Origin: Micromonospora arborensis
GTDB lineage: Bacteria; Actinomycetota; Actinomycetes; Mycobacteriales; Micromonosporaceae
Assembly (NCBI RefSeq): GCF_003205615.1
Contig: NZ_PYBV01000027.1
Span: forward strand, 155,342-219,341
DNA length: 64,000 nucleotides
Direction of reading: 5' to 3'
Shown: positions 7,823-16,082 of the stretch, piece after piece
Numbering within the stretch: the stretch's first letter is position 1
Layout of the letters: the number at the start of each line of letters is the position of its first letter
The notes under the pieces: model-generated
Databases searched by the model: none
Seen by the model: the letters and a program-made list of their open reading frames with translations, nothing else
Told to the model about the DNA's origin: nothing
Program-made: the position numbers and the translations under genes

Positions 7823-9130
7823 GTGCCAGCAGAACCCGTCGCACCGCCCGCCGTCACCGACGACGACCCCGGCGGCCGTACGGTCCGTCGCCTGGTCGCG
7901 GTGGTGGCCCTCATCGCTGTGCTGCCAGCGCTCTACCTACCGGGCCTGAACCACAAGTTCCTCGACCTCAAGATCTACATGTCGGCGGTGGACTGGTGGC
8001 GTGCCGGCCACCCGCTCTACGACTACGTCCAACCCGACCGGGTGCAGGGCGAGTTGTACTTCACCTACCCGCCATTCAGCGCGCTGCTGCTGTGGCCGTT
8101 CGGGCTGCTGAAGCTGGGTGCCACTGTGGCGATCTTCACGGTGCTCACCGTGCTGGCCGTGGTGCTGACCACCCGATGGCTGGTGACACCGATCATCGCC
8201 CGACACGACCTGCCGCGAGCGTTCACCCTGGTCGCCGCAGTACTGCTGGTGCTGGCGGTGGAGAGCACCCGCGAGACGATCACCTTCGGCCAGATCAACA
8301 TGCTGCTGGTCGTACTCATCCTGGGTGACCTGCTGTACGCGGTGCCGCAGGCGCGGCGCTGGGCCGGGGTGGGCGTGGGGCTGGCGACGGCGCTCAAGCT
8401 CTTCCCCGGCATCTTCATCGTGTACCTGCTGGCCACCCGGCGGTGGCGGGCCGCGGCGGTGGCGAGCGTGACCGCGGCGGCGGCGACCCTGCTCGCGGCG
8501 GCGGTCGCCCCGGGTGACTCGTGGCGGTTCTGGACCCACGAACTCTGGGCCACCGACCGGGTGGGGCGCACCGACTACGTCGGCAACCAGTCACTGTTCG
8601 GACTGATCAGCCGGTTCACCGCACCGGAGAAGCCGGACCGACTGCTCTGGCTGCTCTGGCTGCTGCTGGTCGCCGTGGTCGCCGTCTACGGGCTGTGGCG
8701 GGCCGCCCGTGCGGCTCGGGCCGGTGACCTGTTGACGGGTCTGACGCTGACCGGGCTGGTCGGCGCCCTGGCGAGCCCGATCACCTGGACCCACCACATC
8801 TACTGGTTCGTGCCGGCGGTGGTGCTGCTCGCGGACGCGGCGTTGAGTGCCAACCGCCCGGACGAGGCACGCCGACGCCGGTGGCTGGCCGGGCTGGCGC
8901 TGGGCACCGCCGCGCTGATCATCTACGGCATGGTGACGTTCCACGACTGGGGCGTGGAACCGGTCCGCACCGACAACCCGGCGGCCTTCGTCCTGCGCAA
9001 CGGCTACGTGCTGCTCAGTGTGCTGCTGCTGGTGGCCCTGCCGGTGCGCTCGGGCAGCCTGCGCCTGGGGCCGCTGCGCTCGAGGCAGCCTGAGGAAAAA
9101 TCGCACCAAATGGACAGATCTCCCCAGTAG
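7823..9130 (+). CDS. GT87-family polyprenol-phosphate-mannose-dependent mannosyltransferase
   Basis: Integral membrane glycosyltransferase of 435 residues with about ten membrane segments. The first extracytoplasmic loop carries LDLKIYMSAVDWWRAGHPLYDY and GELYFTYPPFSALLLWPFG, the acidic loop and aromatic-proline pattern of the DUF2029/GT87 family, whose mycobacterial members (PimE type) add alpha-1,2-mannose to phosphatidylinositol mannosides or lipomannan from polyprenyl-phosphate mannose. Other typical blocks are ALKLFPGIFIVYLLATRRWR and NQSLFGLISRF. The acceptor in this organism is not known. The GTG start at 7823 has no Shine-Dalgarno sequence but lies six bases after TAGGGT. It converges on an unknown gene across a strong hairpin. 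Confidence 0.88.
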   Translation: MPAEPVAPPAVTDDDPGGRTVRRLVAVVALIAVLPALYLPGLNHKFLDLKIYMSAVDWWRAGHPLYDYVQPDRVQGELYFTYPPFSALLLWPFGLLKLGATVAIFTVLTVLAVVLTTRWLVTPIIARHDLPRAFTLVAAVLLVLAVESTRETITFGQINMLLVVLILGDLLYAVPQARRWAGVGVGLATALKLFPGIFIVYLLATRRWRAAAVASVTAAAATLLAAAVAPGDSWRFWTHELWATDRVGRTDYVGNQSLFGLISRFTAPEKPDRLLWLLWLLLVAVVAVYGLWRAARAARAGDLLTGLTLTGLVGALASPITWTHHIYWFVPAVVLLADAALSANRPDEARRRRWLAGLALGTAALIIYGMVTFHDWGVEPVRTDNPAAFVLRNGYVLLSVLLLVALPVRSGSLRLGPLRSRQPEEKSHQMDRSPQ

Positions 9131-9162
9131 CCGCCATCGGCGCTAATCTGGCCTCATCTACC

Positions 9163-10260
9163 TCAAGCGTCGCTCGGGTAGCACCGATCCCCCGGTGAGG
9201 GTGGCCCTCCGCGTCGGCAGCGCGGAGGGCCGCTCGCCGTTTCGTCCAACGCCACCGGCCGGGCCGTGGTCTCCGCGCCGGCTGGGGGCCAGGCGAGACT
9301 CAGTGTCGCCGCCGGTGCTCGGGGCATCCGGACCGGCGCGTCCAGGTCGGCGAGGGTGGTCGGCCGGCCCGGCTCGGCGCCGATCGCGGACCGAGGCCGC
9401 TCCCCCGCCGCAGAGCCCACCGAGGTGAGCTGTCGTACGGCCGGGAACCGCGAGATCGACCCGGGATCCCGCGCGCCCAGGTCACTCAGCGAGGTGACCC
9501 CGAGCCGCCCGGCGAGCACCGGCACCTGATCCGGCTCGACCACGAAGATCACCTCGCGCGGACGCAGTGGTCGGAGCAGGAGCAGCAGCGCACACACCAC
9601 CAGCAGGACGCCGGCGGCCAGCAGACCCCAGGTGGCCGGGCCGGTCCACCCTGCCCGCAACTCGGCGCGCAGGTCCAGGGCCAGGTCGGCGCCGCCGTCG
9701 GGGCGCATCACCACCAGGCTCATGGGCTCCCCGGCCAGGTCGTCCGCACTCCACTTAAGCGAGCCGACCCCCTGGCGCGTCCAGGACGCCCGTTCCAGCG
9801 GGCTGACCGGCCCGGCGGCGGCCGGGCTGCCAGCGGTTGGTCCGGCCGGACCAGCCGGGCCGCCGGCGGTGGGACCGACCGGATCCAGCCGGACCGGCAG
9901 CGGGCCCTGGGCCAGCGTCACCCGGCGCACCGAGGCGTGTGGCACCGACTCCAGCCAGCGGCTCACCTCGGCGGTGGGCGCCAGTCCGAGGAAGGCCGGG
10001 CCGTCCGCGGTGCGGGCGTCCAGTCGCAGCTGGGTCTGGCCGGTACGCGTGAAGGGCGCCGCCTGCCGCAGCAACCGGTCCAGGTCGGTGACCACGACCG
10101 CGTGACCGGGCGTGCGGATCGTCTCGAAGCGGGCGGCGAAGGCCCCATCGGGGTCGGCGTGTCGGGTCACCAACCACAACGCGCCACCGGCGAGCAGCGC
10201 CGGAATCCCTACGACCAACAGCAGTACTCCGACGATCGCCCGCACGAAACGCATTCGCAC
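9163..10260 (-). CDS. Hypothetical membrane-anchored protein, Gly/Pro-repeat linker
   Basis: A 365-residue protein I do not recognise. An N-terminal membrane segment (AIVGVLLLVVGIPALLAGGALWLV) is followed by an extracytoplasmic domain of about 180 residues containing a flexible GGPAGPAGPTAG stretch, a second membrane segment near residue 215 (WGLLAAGVLLVVCALLLLL), and an Ala/Pro-rich cytoplasmic tail. The start GTG 10260 follows GGAAGGGG. The last residues overlap a perfect hairpin at 9203-9231, which is unusual inside a coding region, and the final PPRCRRGGPPSPGDRCYPSDA does not resemble the rest of the protein; the true C-terminus may have been extended by a lost stop codon. Confidence 0.55.
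   Translation of the reverse strand: MRMRFVRAIVGVLLLVVGIPALLAGGALWLVTRHADPDGAFAARFETIRTPGHAVVVTDLDRLLRQAAPFTRTGQTQLRLDARTADGPAFLGLAPTAEVSRWLESVPHASVRRVTLAQGPLPVRLDPVGPTAGGPAGPAGPTAGSPAAAGPVSPLERASWTRQGVGSLKWSADDLAGEPMSLVVMRPDGGADLALDLRAELRAGWTGPATWGLLAAGVLLVVCALLLLLRPLRPREVIFVVEPDQVPVLAGRLGVTSLSDLGARDPGSISRFPAVRQLTSVGSAAGERPRSAIGAEPGRPTTLADLDAPVRMPRAPAATLSLAWPPAGAETTARPVALDETASGPPRCRRGGPPSPGDRCYPSDA
9203..9231. terminator. Hairpin between convergent GT87 and unknown genes
   Basis: GGCCCTCCGCG pairs perfectly with CGCGGAGGGCC around a seven-base loop. It lies 72 bases past the GT87 stop and inside the last codons of the opposing gene; probably a bidirectional terminator. No T run is present. 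Confidence 0.6.
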
Positions 10261-10358
10261 CGTCCCCTTCCGTAGCCAGATACCCGGCCGACCTTACCGA
10301 CGTGGGCGCTCTGATCAGGGGATATCCACGGCACGGTCAGCCCCGACCGCGGAAAGCG

Positions 10359-10391
10359 CGTTGGCCCGCCGGATGGTCCGGCGGGCCAACG
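10359..10391 (-). terminator. Hairpin terminator after the copper operon
   Basis: CGTTGGCCCGCCGGA pairs perfectly with TCCGGCGGGCCAACG across a TGG loop. It lies just downstream of the ycnI-like stop at 10405 on the minus strand. There is no T run, as is common in high-GC actinomycetes. Confidence 0.7.
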
Positions 10392-10404
10392 TGTGTGGCG
10401 GGGG

Positions 10405-11148
10405 TCAGGCCTTGACGACCGGCTCTCGGCGGCTCCGGGCGAACGCCAACCCACCCAGCACCAGGCCGGCCAGACCGGCGACGAGACCGGCCACACCCAG
10501 GCCGACCGCGAGCCCGTTGCCATCGTCGTCATCGTCGTCCTTGGACGACGCGACGGCCGTGCCGGTAGCGGTGGGCGCGGCCGAACCAGCCGGTGCCGCG
10601 GCGGCGGCCAGGGCGAGCACCGGGGCCGGGTGCTCCGGCTCCTCGGCACCCGGCGTCGGCGGGTCGATCCAGCGCGAGATCTCGCCGTCCGAGTAGGTCT
10701 GCAGGATCTTGAAGACCATCGAGTCGACCTGCGGCAGCGGCCCCATCGAGACGGGGAACTCCTGGAACTGGCCCGGCTTCACCGCGGCGTCGCCGGTGGC
10801 CGTCCAGGTGATCTTGGAAACCGCCTCGGTGAGCTGGCTGCCATGCACCTCGATCGGCGGGTCCACCTTGCGCTTCTCCGTGGCAACCGTCCAGCCGGGC
10901 ACCGGCATGGTCGACACCGAACCGAGCGGGGCGTCGGCCGGCAGCGTCACCTCCAGCTTGGTGGTCGAGGCGGTGTCACTCTCGTTGGGCACCCGGAACG
11001 CCACCCGGGCGTAGCCGCCCTGCGTCGCCTCCTTCGGGTTCACCGTGACGTGAGCGGACGCCGGTCCGGCGAAGCCGAGCACAGCGGTGGCGGCGGCGGT
11101 GAACGCCAGGGCGGCAGCGGCGGTTGCGGTACGCCGGAATCGGGTCAT
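10405..11148 (-). CDS. ycnI: YcnI-family (DUF1775) copper-binding envelope protein
   Basis: A 247-residue secreted protein held in the membrane by its C-terminus. The signal peptide ends GPASA and the mature protein begins HVTVNP: the free N-terminal His is the copper(II) ligand of the YcnI family. The DUF1775 beta-sandwich continues with YARVAFRVPNESDTASTTKLEVTLP and ends near residue 165. A Glu/Pro/Ala-rich linker leads to one membrane helix (GNGLAVGLGVAGLVAGLAGLVLGGLAFA) and a basic tail. The start ATG 11148 is the one that leaves a good signal peptide. It is 17 bases after the CopC-CopD gene, so the two are co-transcribed and probably act together in copper handling at the cell surface. 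Confidence 0.9.
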   Translation of the reverse strand: MTRFRRTATAAAALAFTAAATAVLGFAGPASAHVTVNPKEATQGGYARVAFRVPNESDTASTTKLEVTLPADAPLGSVSTMPVPGWTVATEKRKVDPPIEVHGSQLTEAVSKITWTATGDAAVKPGQFQEFPVSMGPLPQVDSMVFKILQTYSDGEISRWIDPPTPGAEEPEHPAPVLALAAAAAPAGSAAPTATGTAVASSKDDDDDDGNGLAVGLGVAGLVAGLAGLVLGGLAFARSRREPVVKA

Positions 11149-11165
11149 GGCTTTCGCGAGCCTCT

Positions 11166-12821
11166 CTAACGGATGGGCACGGTGGCGGTCACCGTGGCCT
11201 GGTCGATGTCGGTCGTGCGGGCGGTGATCTTCAGTTGCCAGTCGCCAGCGGACGGCAGGCTGATGTCGCCGTAGGCGTGGTTGTCCGTCAACGGCAGCAG
11301 CGGGACGTCGATCGGTTCGATCCCGGCCGACGGCAGCGCGGCGGTCGCCTTCCACTCCACGACCGGCAGCGGCAGGTTGTCCTTGCCGTAGGCGTACAGA
11401 TGAACCGTGTTGTTGCCGCGCTCGGCCGGACTCAGCTCGACCTCCAGCGAATAGAGCGGGCTGGACAGCCTGGTGCTGAATTCGCCGGCCTCGGCGGCCG
11501 ACGGCCCGGCCACGGCGGTCCGGGCGGGCGTGGTCTGCACGAGCGTGGCGGACAGGGCCAGCACCACCACGGTCACGGCCAACTCCACCCAGACCGCCCG
11601 GCGGACCGGCGCCGGGCGCTGCGCCGCGATGCGCCGACGCACCAACTGCCGGGAGTACGCGGCCACGGCGATCACCAGCGCGAACAGCACGATCTTGGCC
11701 AGCAGCAACCGCCCGTAGGTGGTGTTGAACAGCGCCTTGAGGGTGGCCACCTCGATCAACGCCTGGACGGTGCCGGCCAGCAGCAGCGCCGAGACGGCGA
11801 GCGCCGCCCAGCGTGACCAGATCGGCAGGATCGCGCCCAACTCCCGCTCGTCCGCCTGACGCAGCAGGAACCCGGCGAGCATGAGCAGGCCGCCCAGCCA
11901 GACCGCCATGCTGCCCAGGTGGACCGCGTCCACCACCACGGAGACCGCCGGCGCCGGGGAGGCCGCCGGGTGCCCGGCCAGCGGCCAGGTCAGCAGGGCC
12001 GCGCCGCCGAGCACGGCCAGGATGATCGCGTCAGCGCGGCCGACAGGCCGGGCCAGCAGCGGCCGGAGCAGGAAGACGGAGGCTGCCAGCAGGCCGAGCC
12101 GGACCAGGTGGGCGGCACCGAAGGCGCTGCCGAACACGCTGCCGAACCCCCCGCCGGTGACCTCGAAGAGACCACCGCCGGCCGTGTAGGGCACCTGCAA
12201 CCACAGGTCGGCGAGGGTGGCGACGGCCACCAGACCGAGGCTGGCCCAGGCCACCCGGGCCGGTCCCCGTCGGGAGAGCCGTCGTGGCCACAGCGCGGCG
12301 AGCACCAGCGCCGGCCCGACCAGCAGCACCAGGCCGAGGTAGCCGAGGAAACGGGCCACCTTCACCGCCGTGTCCACCACCGGGTTGGCGCGGCTGTCCG
12401 CGCCGTCGTCGACGGGGGGCGTCGAGGGTGCGCCGACCGAGTAGGTGAACGCCCCGGACACCGGGTGACTGTCGGCGGAGATCACCCGGAAGCTGACCAG
12501 GTAGGTGCCGCGCGCACCGCCCGGGTCCACCGGAATGGTCACCGCCGTGCCGGCGAACGACGGCTCGCCCCGGTCGGCCCGGGAGCCGTCCGGGGCGATG
12601 ACCCGGATCTTGCCGGGAACCTTGCGGACCGCTTCGCTGAACGTGAGGACCACCTCGGACGGCCCGCTCGACACGACCGCGGCGGCGGCCGGGCTGCTGC
12701 TCTCCAGCACCGCGTGGGCGCTGGCCGGGGTGGCTGGCGCGATCAACAAGGCAACGACGGTGATCAGGAGGCCGGCGGCGGCAGCCAGCCTGCTGAGCCA
12801 GCGGCGGGGGGCGACAGTCAT
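11166..12821 (-). CDS. CopC-CopD fusion copper resistance/import protein
   Basis: A fusion of about 551 residues. After a signal peptide ending PASA the mature protein begins HAVLESSSPAAAAVV, the copper-binding N-terminal His of a CopC domain; further CopC landmarks are EVVLTFSEAVRKVPGKIRV and the ligand motif ISADSHPVSGAF. A short linker is followed by a CopD domain with eight or nine membrane helices (first VARFLGYLGLVLLVGPALVLAAL), and the protein ends in a beta-rich extracytoplasmic domain (LYSLEVELSPAERGNNTVHLY), the FixG/CopC-like tail often seen in actinobacterial CopD. ATG 12821 is taken because it gives a short signal peptide; ATG 12830 is equally possible. It is transcribed divergently from an ECF sigma factor. 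Confidence 0.9.
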   Translation of the reverse strand: MTVAPRRWLSRLAAAAGLLITVVALLIAPATPASAHAVLESSSPAAAAVVSSGPSEVVLTFSEAVRKVPGKIRVIAPDGSRADRGEPSFAGTAVTIPVDPGGARGTYLVSFRVISADSHPVSGAFTYSVGAPSTPPVDDGADSRANPVVDTAVKVARFLGYLGLVLLVGPALVLAALWPRRLSRRGPARVAWASLGLVAVATLADLWLQVPYTAGGGLFEVTGGGFGSVFGSAFGAAHLVRLGLLAASVFLLRPLLARPVGRADAIILAVLGGAALLTWPLAGHPAASPAPAVSVVVDAVHLGSMAVWLGGLLMLAGFLLRQADERELGAILPIWSRWAALAVSALLLAGTVQALIEVATLKALFNTTYGRLLLAKIVLFALVIAVAAYSRQLVRRRIAAQRPAPVRRAVWVELAVTVVVLALSATLVQTTPARTAVAGPSAAEAGEFSTRLSSPLYSLEVELSPAERGNNTVHLYAYGKDNLPLPVVEWKATAALPSAGIEPIDVPLLPLTDNHAYGDISLPSAGDWQLKITARTTDIDQATVTATVPIR

Positions 12822-13032
12822 GCCAGCCATGGTCGCCGACCGCTGTGGATCTCGGCGACCCGAGTCGGGCAAACGGCTCAACTCTGCTCAGCCGCCAGTG
12901 CCGCGCGTGAGGGATCGCGTGTCATGGGAAGGTAGTCGGCTCGCCTCGGGGAAAAGTTCCCGACGTGTCGCAGACCATCCAAGGCCCGAAGGACCCGGAC
13001 GCCCCGCCAGGCGACGCGTAACCTGGTTTGTC

Positions 13033-13623
13033 GTGATCCCTGTCCCGCGTGACACCGGTGCCGCCGGTCCGGTAGAGCCGGCCGACGCTGCCACCCGGGA
13101 CCCGGCGACCGAGTGGGCGTTGACCGCGCGTGACGGTGACCCGACCGCCCAGGCGGCGTTCGTCCGGCTGACCCAGGTCGAGGTCTGGCGGTTCGCCGCC
13201 GCCCTGGTCGACCCGGACAGCGCCGACGATCTGACCCAGGAAACGTACCTGCGGGCGTTTCGGGCCCTGCCCGCGTTCGAGGGTCGATCGAGCGCCCGCA
13301 CCTGGCTGCTCGGCATCGCCCGGCGGGCCTGCGCGGACCACCTGCGCACGGTGATCCGCCGCCGCCGGCTCGACGAGCGCCTGGCGGCGAACGCGTACAC
13401 CGACCGCCCGCACCCGGACCCGGCCGGCCAGTTCGGCGCCGCGGACCTGGTCCGCAGGCTCAGCGCCGAGCGGCGTGCCGCGTTCGTGCTGACCCAACTG
13501 CTCGGCCTGTCGTACGCCGAGGCCGCCGCCGTCGAAGGGGTGCCGGTGGGCACCATCCGTTCCCGGGTCGCTCGGGCCCGAGACGAGCTGGTCGAGGCGG
13601 TCGGCGACGCCCTGACCGGCTGA
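13033..13623 (+). CDS. ECF-type RNA polymerase sigma factor
   Basis: A 196-residue sigma-70 group 4 factor. Region 2 reads LVDPDSADDLTQETYLRAFRALPAFEGRSSARTWLLGIARRACAD, the core-binding and -10 recognition block; region 4 reads RRAAFVLTQLLGLSYAEAAAVEGVPVGTIRSRVARARDEL, the -35 recognition helix-turn-helix. No anti-sigma factor with a zinc-binding HxxxCxxC motif is encoded next to it. Start GTG 13033 is chosen because the upstream frame contains no family sequence; TAACCT lies eight bases before it. It heads a run with the redox genes downstream and diverges from the copper gene, so copper or envelope thiol stress is a plausible signal (inference). Confidence 0.92.
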   Translation: MIPVPRDTGAAGPVEPADAATRDPATEWALTARDGDPTAQAAFVRLTQVEVWRFAAALVDPDSADDLTQETYLRAFRALPAFEGRSSARTWLLGIARRACADHLRTVIRRRRLDERLAANAYTDRPHPDPAGQFGAADLVRRLSAERRAAFVLTQLLGLSYAEAAAVEGVPVGTIRSRVARARDELVEAVGDALTG

Positions 13624-13655
13624 GCGCGGAACTTCCGGCGGAGACGGGACGACAA

Positions 13656-14180
13656 ATGAGCGTGACTGCACCTCCCACCCGGGCCGGCCGTTGGCCTGTC
13701 GTCCGGCCCTGGCTCGGCACCGCGGCCCGACTCGGTCTCGCCGCCGTCTGGCTCGTCGCCGGCGCGTCGAAGGTCGGTGACCTCGCCGCCTCCGGGCGGG
13801 CCGTCAACGCGTACCAGGTGCTGCCGTACGACGTGGCGACGGTGATCGGCGCAGCCCTGCCCTTCGTCGAGCTGGCGCTGGGCGTGCTGCTGCTGCTCGG
13901 GCTGGCCACCCGGCTTGTCGCCGGGGTGTCGGCCGCGCTGCTGGTGGTCTTCATCGTGGGAATCGCCTCGGCCTGGGCGCGAGGGCTGGCCATCGACTGC
14001 GGCTGCTTCGGCAGCGGCGGGCAGTTGGCCGAGGGGCAGGCCCCCAGTTACCTCCCGGAGATCCTGCGGGACCTGGGATTCTTGGTATTAGCCGGATTTC
14101 TGCTGATCTGGCCGCGTACGCCGGTATCGGTGGACGGTTGGTTGTCCGGCGAACCCGCTGTGGAGGACGAGGATGAGTAG
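13656..14180 (+). CDS. MauE/DoxX-family redox-associated membrane protein
   Basis: A 174-residue protein with four membrane helices (LGLAAVWLVAGASKVGDLA; VIGAALPFVELALGVLLLLGL; VAGVSAALLVVFIVGIASAWA; and a last helix before WPRTPV). The motif IDCGCFGSG after helix 3 is the cysteine pair characteristic of MauE-like proteins, which supply electrons or disulfide-exchange capacity to extracytoplasmic thioredoxins. The stop overlaps the start of the DsbA-like gene by eight bases, so the two are coupled and very probably form a membrane/extracytoplasmic thiol-redox pair. It follows the sigma factor by 32 bases. Confidence 0.85.
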   Translation: MSVTAPPTRAGRWPVVRPWLGTAARLGLAAVWLVAGASKVGDLAASGRAVNAYQVLPYDVATVIGAALPFVELALGVLLLLGLATRLVAGVSAALLVVFIVGIASAWARGLAIDCGCFGSGGQLAEGQAPSYLPEILRDLGFLVLAGFLLIWPRTPVSVDGWLSGEPAVEDEDE

Positions 14181-14889
14181 TCGTAAGGGGCAGCGGGACG
14201 CCGCCCGGGTGGTCCGCGAGCAGCTCGCCCGCGAGCGGCGGCGCCGACGCACGATCTGGGTCTCCGCCGCCGCGGTCGTCGTCCTGATCATCGCCGGTGT
14301 CGTCGGCTGGGCCGTCTGGTCCAACCAGCGCTCCGACACCTTCACCACCCCGCCTGGCGCCAACGCGGCCGGCACCGGCATCGTCACCGGTGGTGGGCCG
14401 GTCACCGTCGACATCTACGAAGACTTCCAATGCCCGGTCTGCAAGCAGTTCGAGGGAAGCACCGGGGCGACCCTCGAACAGTTGGTGGCCGAGAACAAGG
14501 CGAAGGTGGTCTACCACCCGGTCGCGTACCTCAACCGCTTCTCCACCACCGAGTACTCCACCCGTTCCTCGGCCGCTTCCGGCTGCGCCGCTGCCGGTGG
14601 CAAGTTCCGCGAGTACGCGAAAGCGCTCTTCGACAGGCAGCCGCCGGAGGGCAGCGCCGGGCTCCCCGACGACCAGCTGATCGACATCGGCACCGGTGTG
14701 GGCCTCGACCGGGGCTCGTTCGGCGGCTGCGTCAAGGACGGCACGTACAAGAACTGGACCGAACACGTCACCGACGAGGCCAGCCGGAGCAACGTCACCG
14801 GCACACCGACCGTCATGGTCAACGGTCAGCCGCTCGACAACCCCACCCCGGAAGCTCTCACCGCAGCCGTGGCGGCGGCCGGCAAGTGA
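14173..14889 (+). CDS. Membrane-anchored DsbA-like thioredoxin-fold protein
   Basis: A 238-residue protein: basic cytoplasmic N-terminus, one membrane helix (residues 29-50), then an extracytoplasmic thioredoxin fold. The active site is FQCPVCKQF with Cys87 and Cys90, and the cis-proline loop is TGTPTVMVNG, both typical of the DsbA/BdbD thioredoxin_4 group that forms or rearranges disulfides in exported proteins. Start ATG 14173 lies inside the preceding gene. The next gene begins with GTG overlapping this stop codon. It probably exchanges electrons with the MauE/DoxX neighbour. Confidence 0.92.
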   Translation: MSSRKGQRDAARVVREQLARERRRRRTIWVSAAAVVVLIIAGVVGWAVWSNQRSDTFTTPPGANAAGTGIVTGGGPVTVDIYEDFQCPVCKQFEGSTGATLEQLVAENKAKVVYHPVAYLNRFSTTEYSTRSSAASGCAAAGGKFREYAKALFDRQPPEGSAGLPDDQLIDIGTGVGLDRGSFGGCVKDGTYKNWTEHVTDEASRSNVTGTPTVMVNGQPLDNPTPEALTAAVAAAGK

Positions 14890-15968
14890 TCCGTACCCTG
14901 CTGGCCCGCGCCGGCCTGATCGCCGCCGCAGCCTGCGTGGTCACCCTGAGCACCGCGGCGCCCGCCGCCGCGCACGGCGCGGACGCACCGGACGGCACCG
15001 ACTACCGCACCCGGGCGACCGGGGTCGCGCCGGCGCGGCCAGGGTTGGCGGTACGCGTCGTCGAGGCGGGCGCCCGGCTCGAGTTGAGCAACCGCACCGG
15101 CCGGGCCGTCGAGGTCATCGGCTACTCCGGCGAGCCGTACCTGCGGGTCGGCCCGGACGGGGTCTTCGAGAACAGCCGCTCCCCCGCCACCTACCTGAAC
15201 CGCACCATCGCCGGCGACACCGCGCTCCCGGCCGAGGCCGACCCGGCCGCCCCGCCGACCTGGCGGCGGATCGCCGACGGGACCACCGTGCGCTGGCACG
15301 ACCAGCGCGCGCTGTGGCAGGAGTCGGCTCCACCCGCGGAGGTACGCGCCGCGCCGAACCGCGAGCACCGGGTCCGGGACTGGGCGGTCCCACTACGCGA
15401 CGGTGCCGACCCAGTGATGATCAACGGCACGCTGGACTGGGTGCCGCCGCCGGACGCGTACACCTGGTGGGCGGTGACCATCGTGGGGCTGCTCGCGGTG
15501 GGCGCGCTCGGCCTGCTCGCCGCCGCGGCACCGGCTGGTGCCCGCGCGTTGTCCGCGCTGGGCGCGTTGCTGGTCGCCGGCGGCGTGGTGGCCGTCGTGT
15601 ACCCGGTGGGGCGGGAGCTGGACGCGGGCGCCCAGGGGTTGGGCCCGGTGGCGCTCGGGCTGCTGTCCGGGCAGATCTGGTCACTGCTCACCGGCGTCGG
15701 CGCGATCGCCGCCGGGTGGTACGCGCTGGCCCGCCGCCCGGCCGCCGACTTCGCGGTGGCGCTGGCCGGGGCCTGCCTGGCGCTCTTCGCCGGGGCGGCG
15801 AACGCCGCCGTGTTCGCCCGGTCCATCGCCCCGGTGCCCTGGTCACCCGAGATCGCCCGGGTCATGGTCGCGCTGGTGTTGATCACCGGCACCGGAGCGA
15901 CAGCCGCAGGCGTCCTCCGCCTCCACGCGGCCGCCAAAACCCCAACCCCAACCCCAACCCGCACCTGA
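14886..15968 (+). CDS. Membrane protein of copper/thiol locus, unknown function
   Basis: About 360 residues, starting at GTG 14886 inside the stop of the DsbA-like gene (GTGA overlap). A signal peptide ending APAAAHG exposes an N-terminal AHGAD, again with a His near the mature end as in the copper proteins of this locus. An extracytoplasmic domain of about 170 residues follows (for example LELSNRTGRAVEVIGYSGEPYLRVGP), then about six membrane helices from residue 195 on. The tail is a (Pro-Thr) run encoded by a CCCCAA repeat. I do not recognise a named family. Location and the His-bearing N-terminus suggest a role in metal or redox handling at the envelope (inference). Confidence 0.7.
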   Translation: MIRTLLARAGLIAAAACVVTLSTAAPAAAHGADAPDGTDYRTRATGVAPARPGLAVRVVEAGARLELSNRTGRAVEVIGYSGEPYLRVGPDGVFENSRSPATYLNRTIAGDTALPAEADPAAPPTWRRIADGTTVRWHDQRALWQESAPPAEVRAAPNREHRVRDWAVPLRDGADPVMINGTLDWVPPPDAYTWWAVTIVGLLAVGALGLLAAAAPAGARALSALGALLVAGGVVAVVYPVGRELDAGAQGLGPVALGLLSGQIWSLLTGVGAIAAGWYALARRPAADFAVALAGACLALFAGAANAAVFARSIAPVPWSPEIARVMVALVLITGTGATAAGVLRLHAAAKTPTPTPTRT

Positions 15969-15970
15969 CC

Positions 15971-16004
15971 CGCCCCACCGGCCCCCACCGGCCCCCACCG
16001 GCCC
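15971..16004. repeat. Short 10-bp tandem repeat (CCCCCACCGG type)
   Basis: Three and a half copies of a ten-base unit (GCCCCCACCG) directly after the membrane-protein stop, preceded by a CCCCAA hexamer run inside the gene end. Probably slippage-prone spacer DNA. Confidence 0.75.
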
Positions 16005-16006
16005 GC

Positions 16007-16067
16007 GTTGATCATGAGGTTATTGCCCCCGACACGCCGGGATGAGGGCAATAACCCCATGATCAAC
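16007..16067. repeat. Long inverted repeat, probable dispersed element/bidirectional terminator
   Basis: Two 22-base arms, beginning GTTGATCATGAGGTTATTG on the left, separated by 17 bases. The arms differ at one position, which becomes a G-U pair in the minus-strand transcript. It sits between the convergent ends of the copper/thiol run and the cobalt transporter operon. From memory, GTTGATCATG-containing palindromes are frequent between Micromonospora genes; this should be checked in a genome. Confidence 0.75.
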
Positions 16068-16082
16068 CAGGATGGGGTGGGG

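Noticed and set aside
12505..13032. N-terminal extension of the ECF sigma factor
   Set aside because: The frame is open for 176 more codons but overlaps the divergent CopC coding region and contains no sigma-factor sequence.
15971..16004. Satellite or replication-origin repeat
   Set aside because: Only three and a half ten-base units of low complexity, with no DnaA-box-like sequence nearby.
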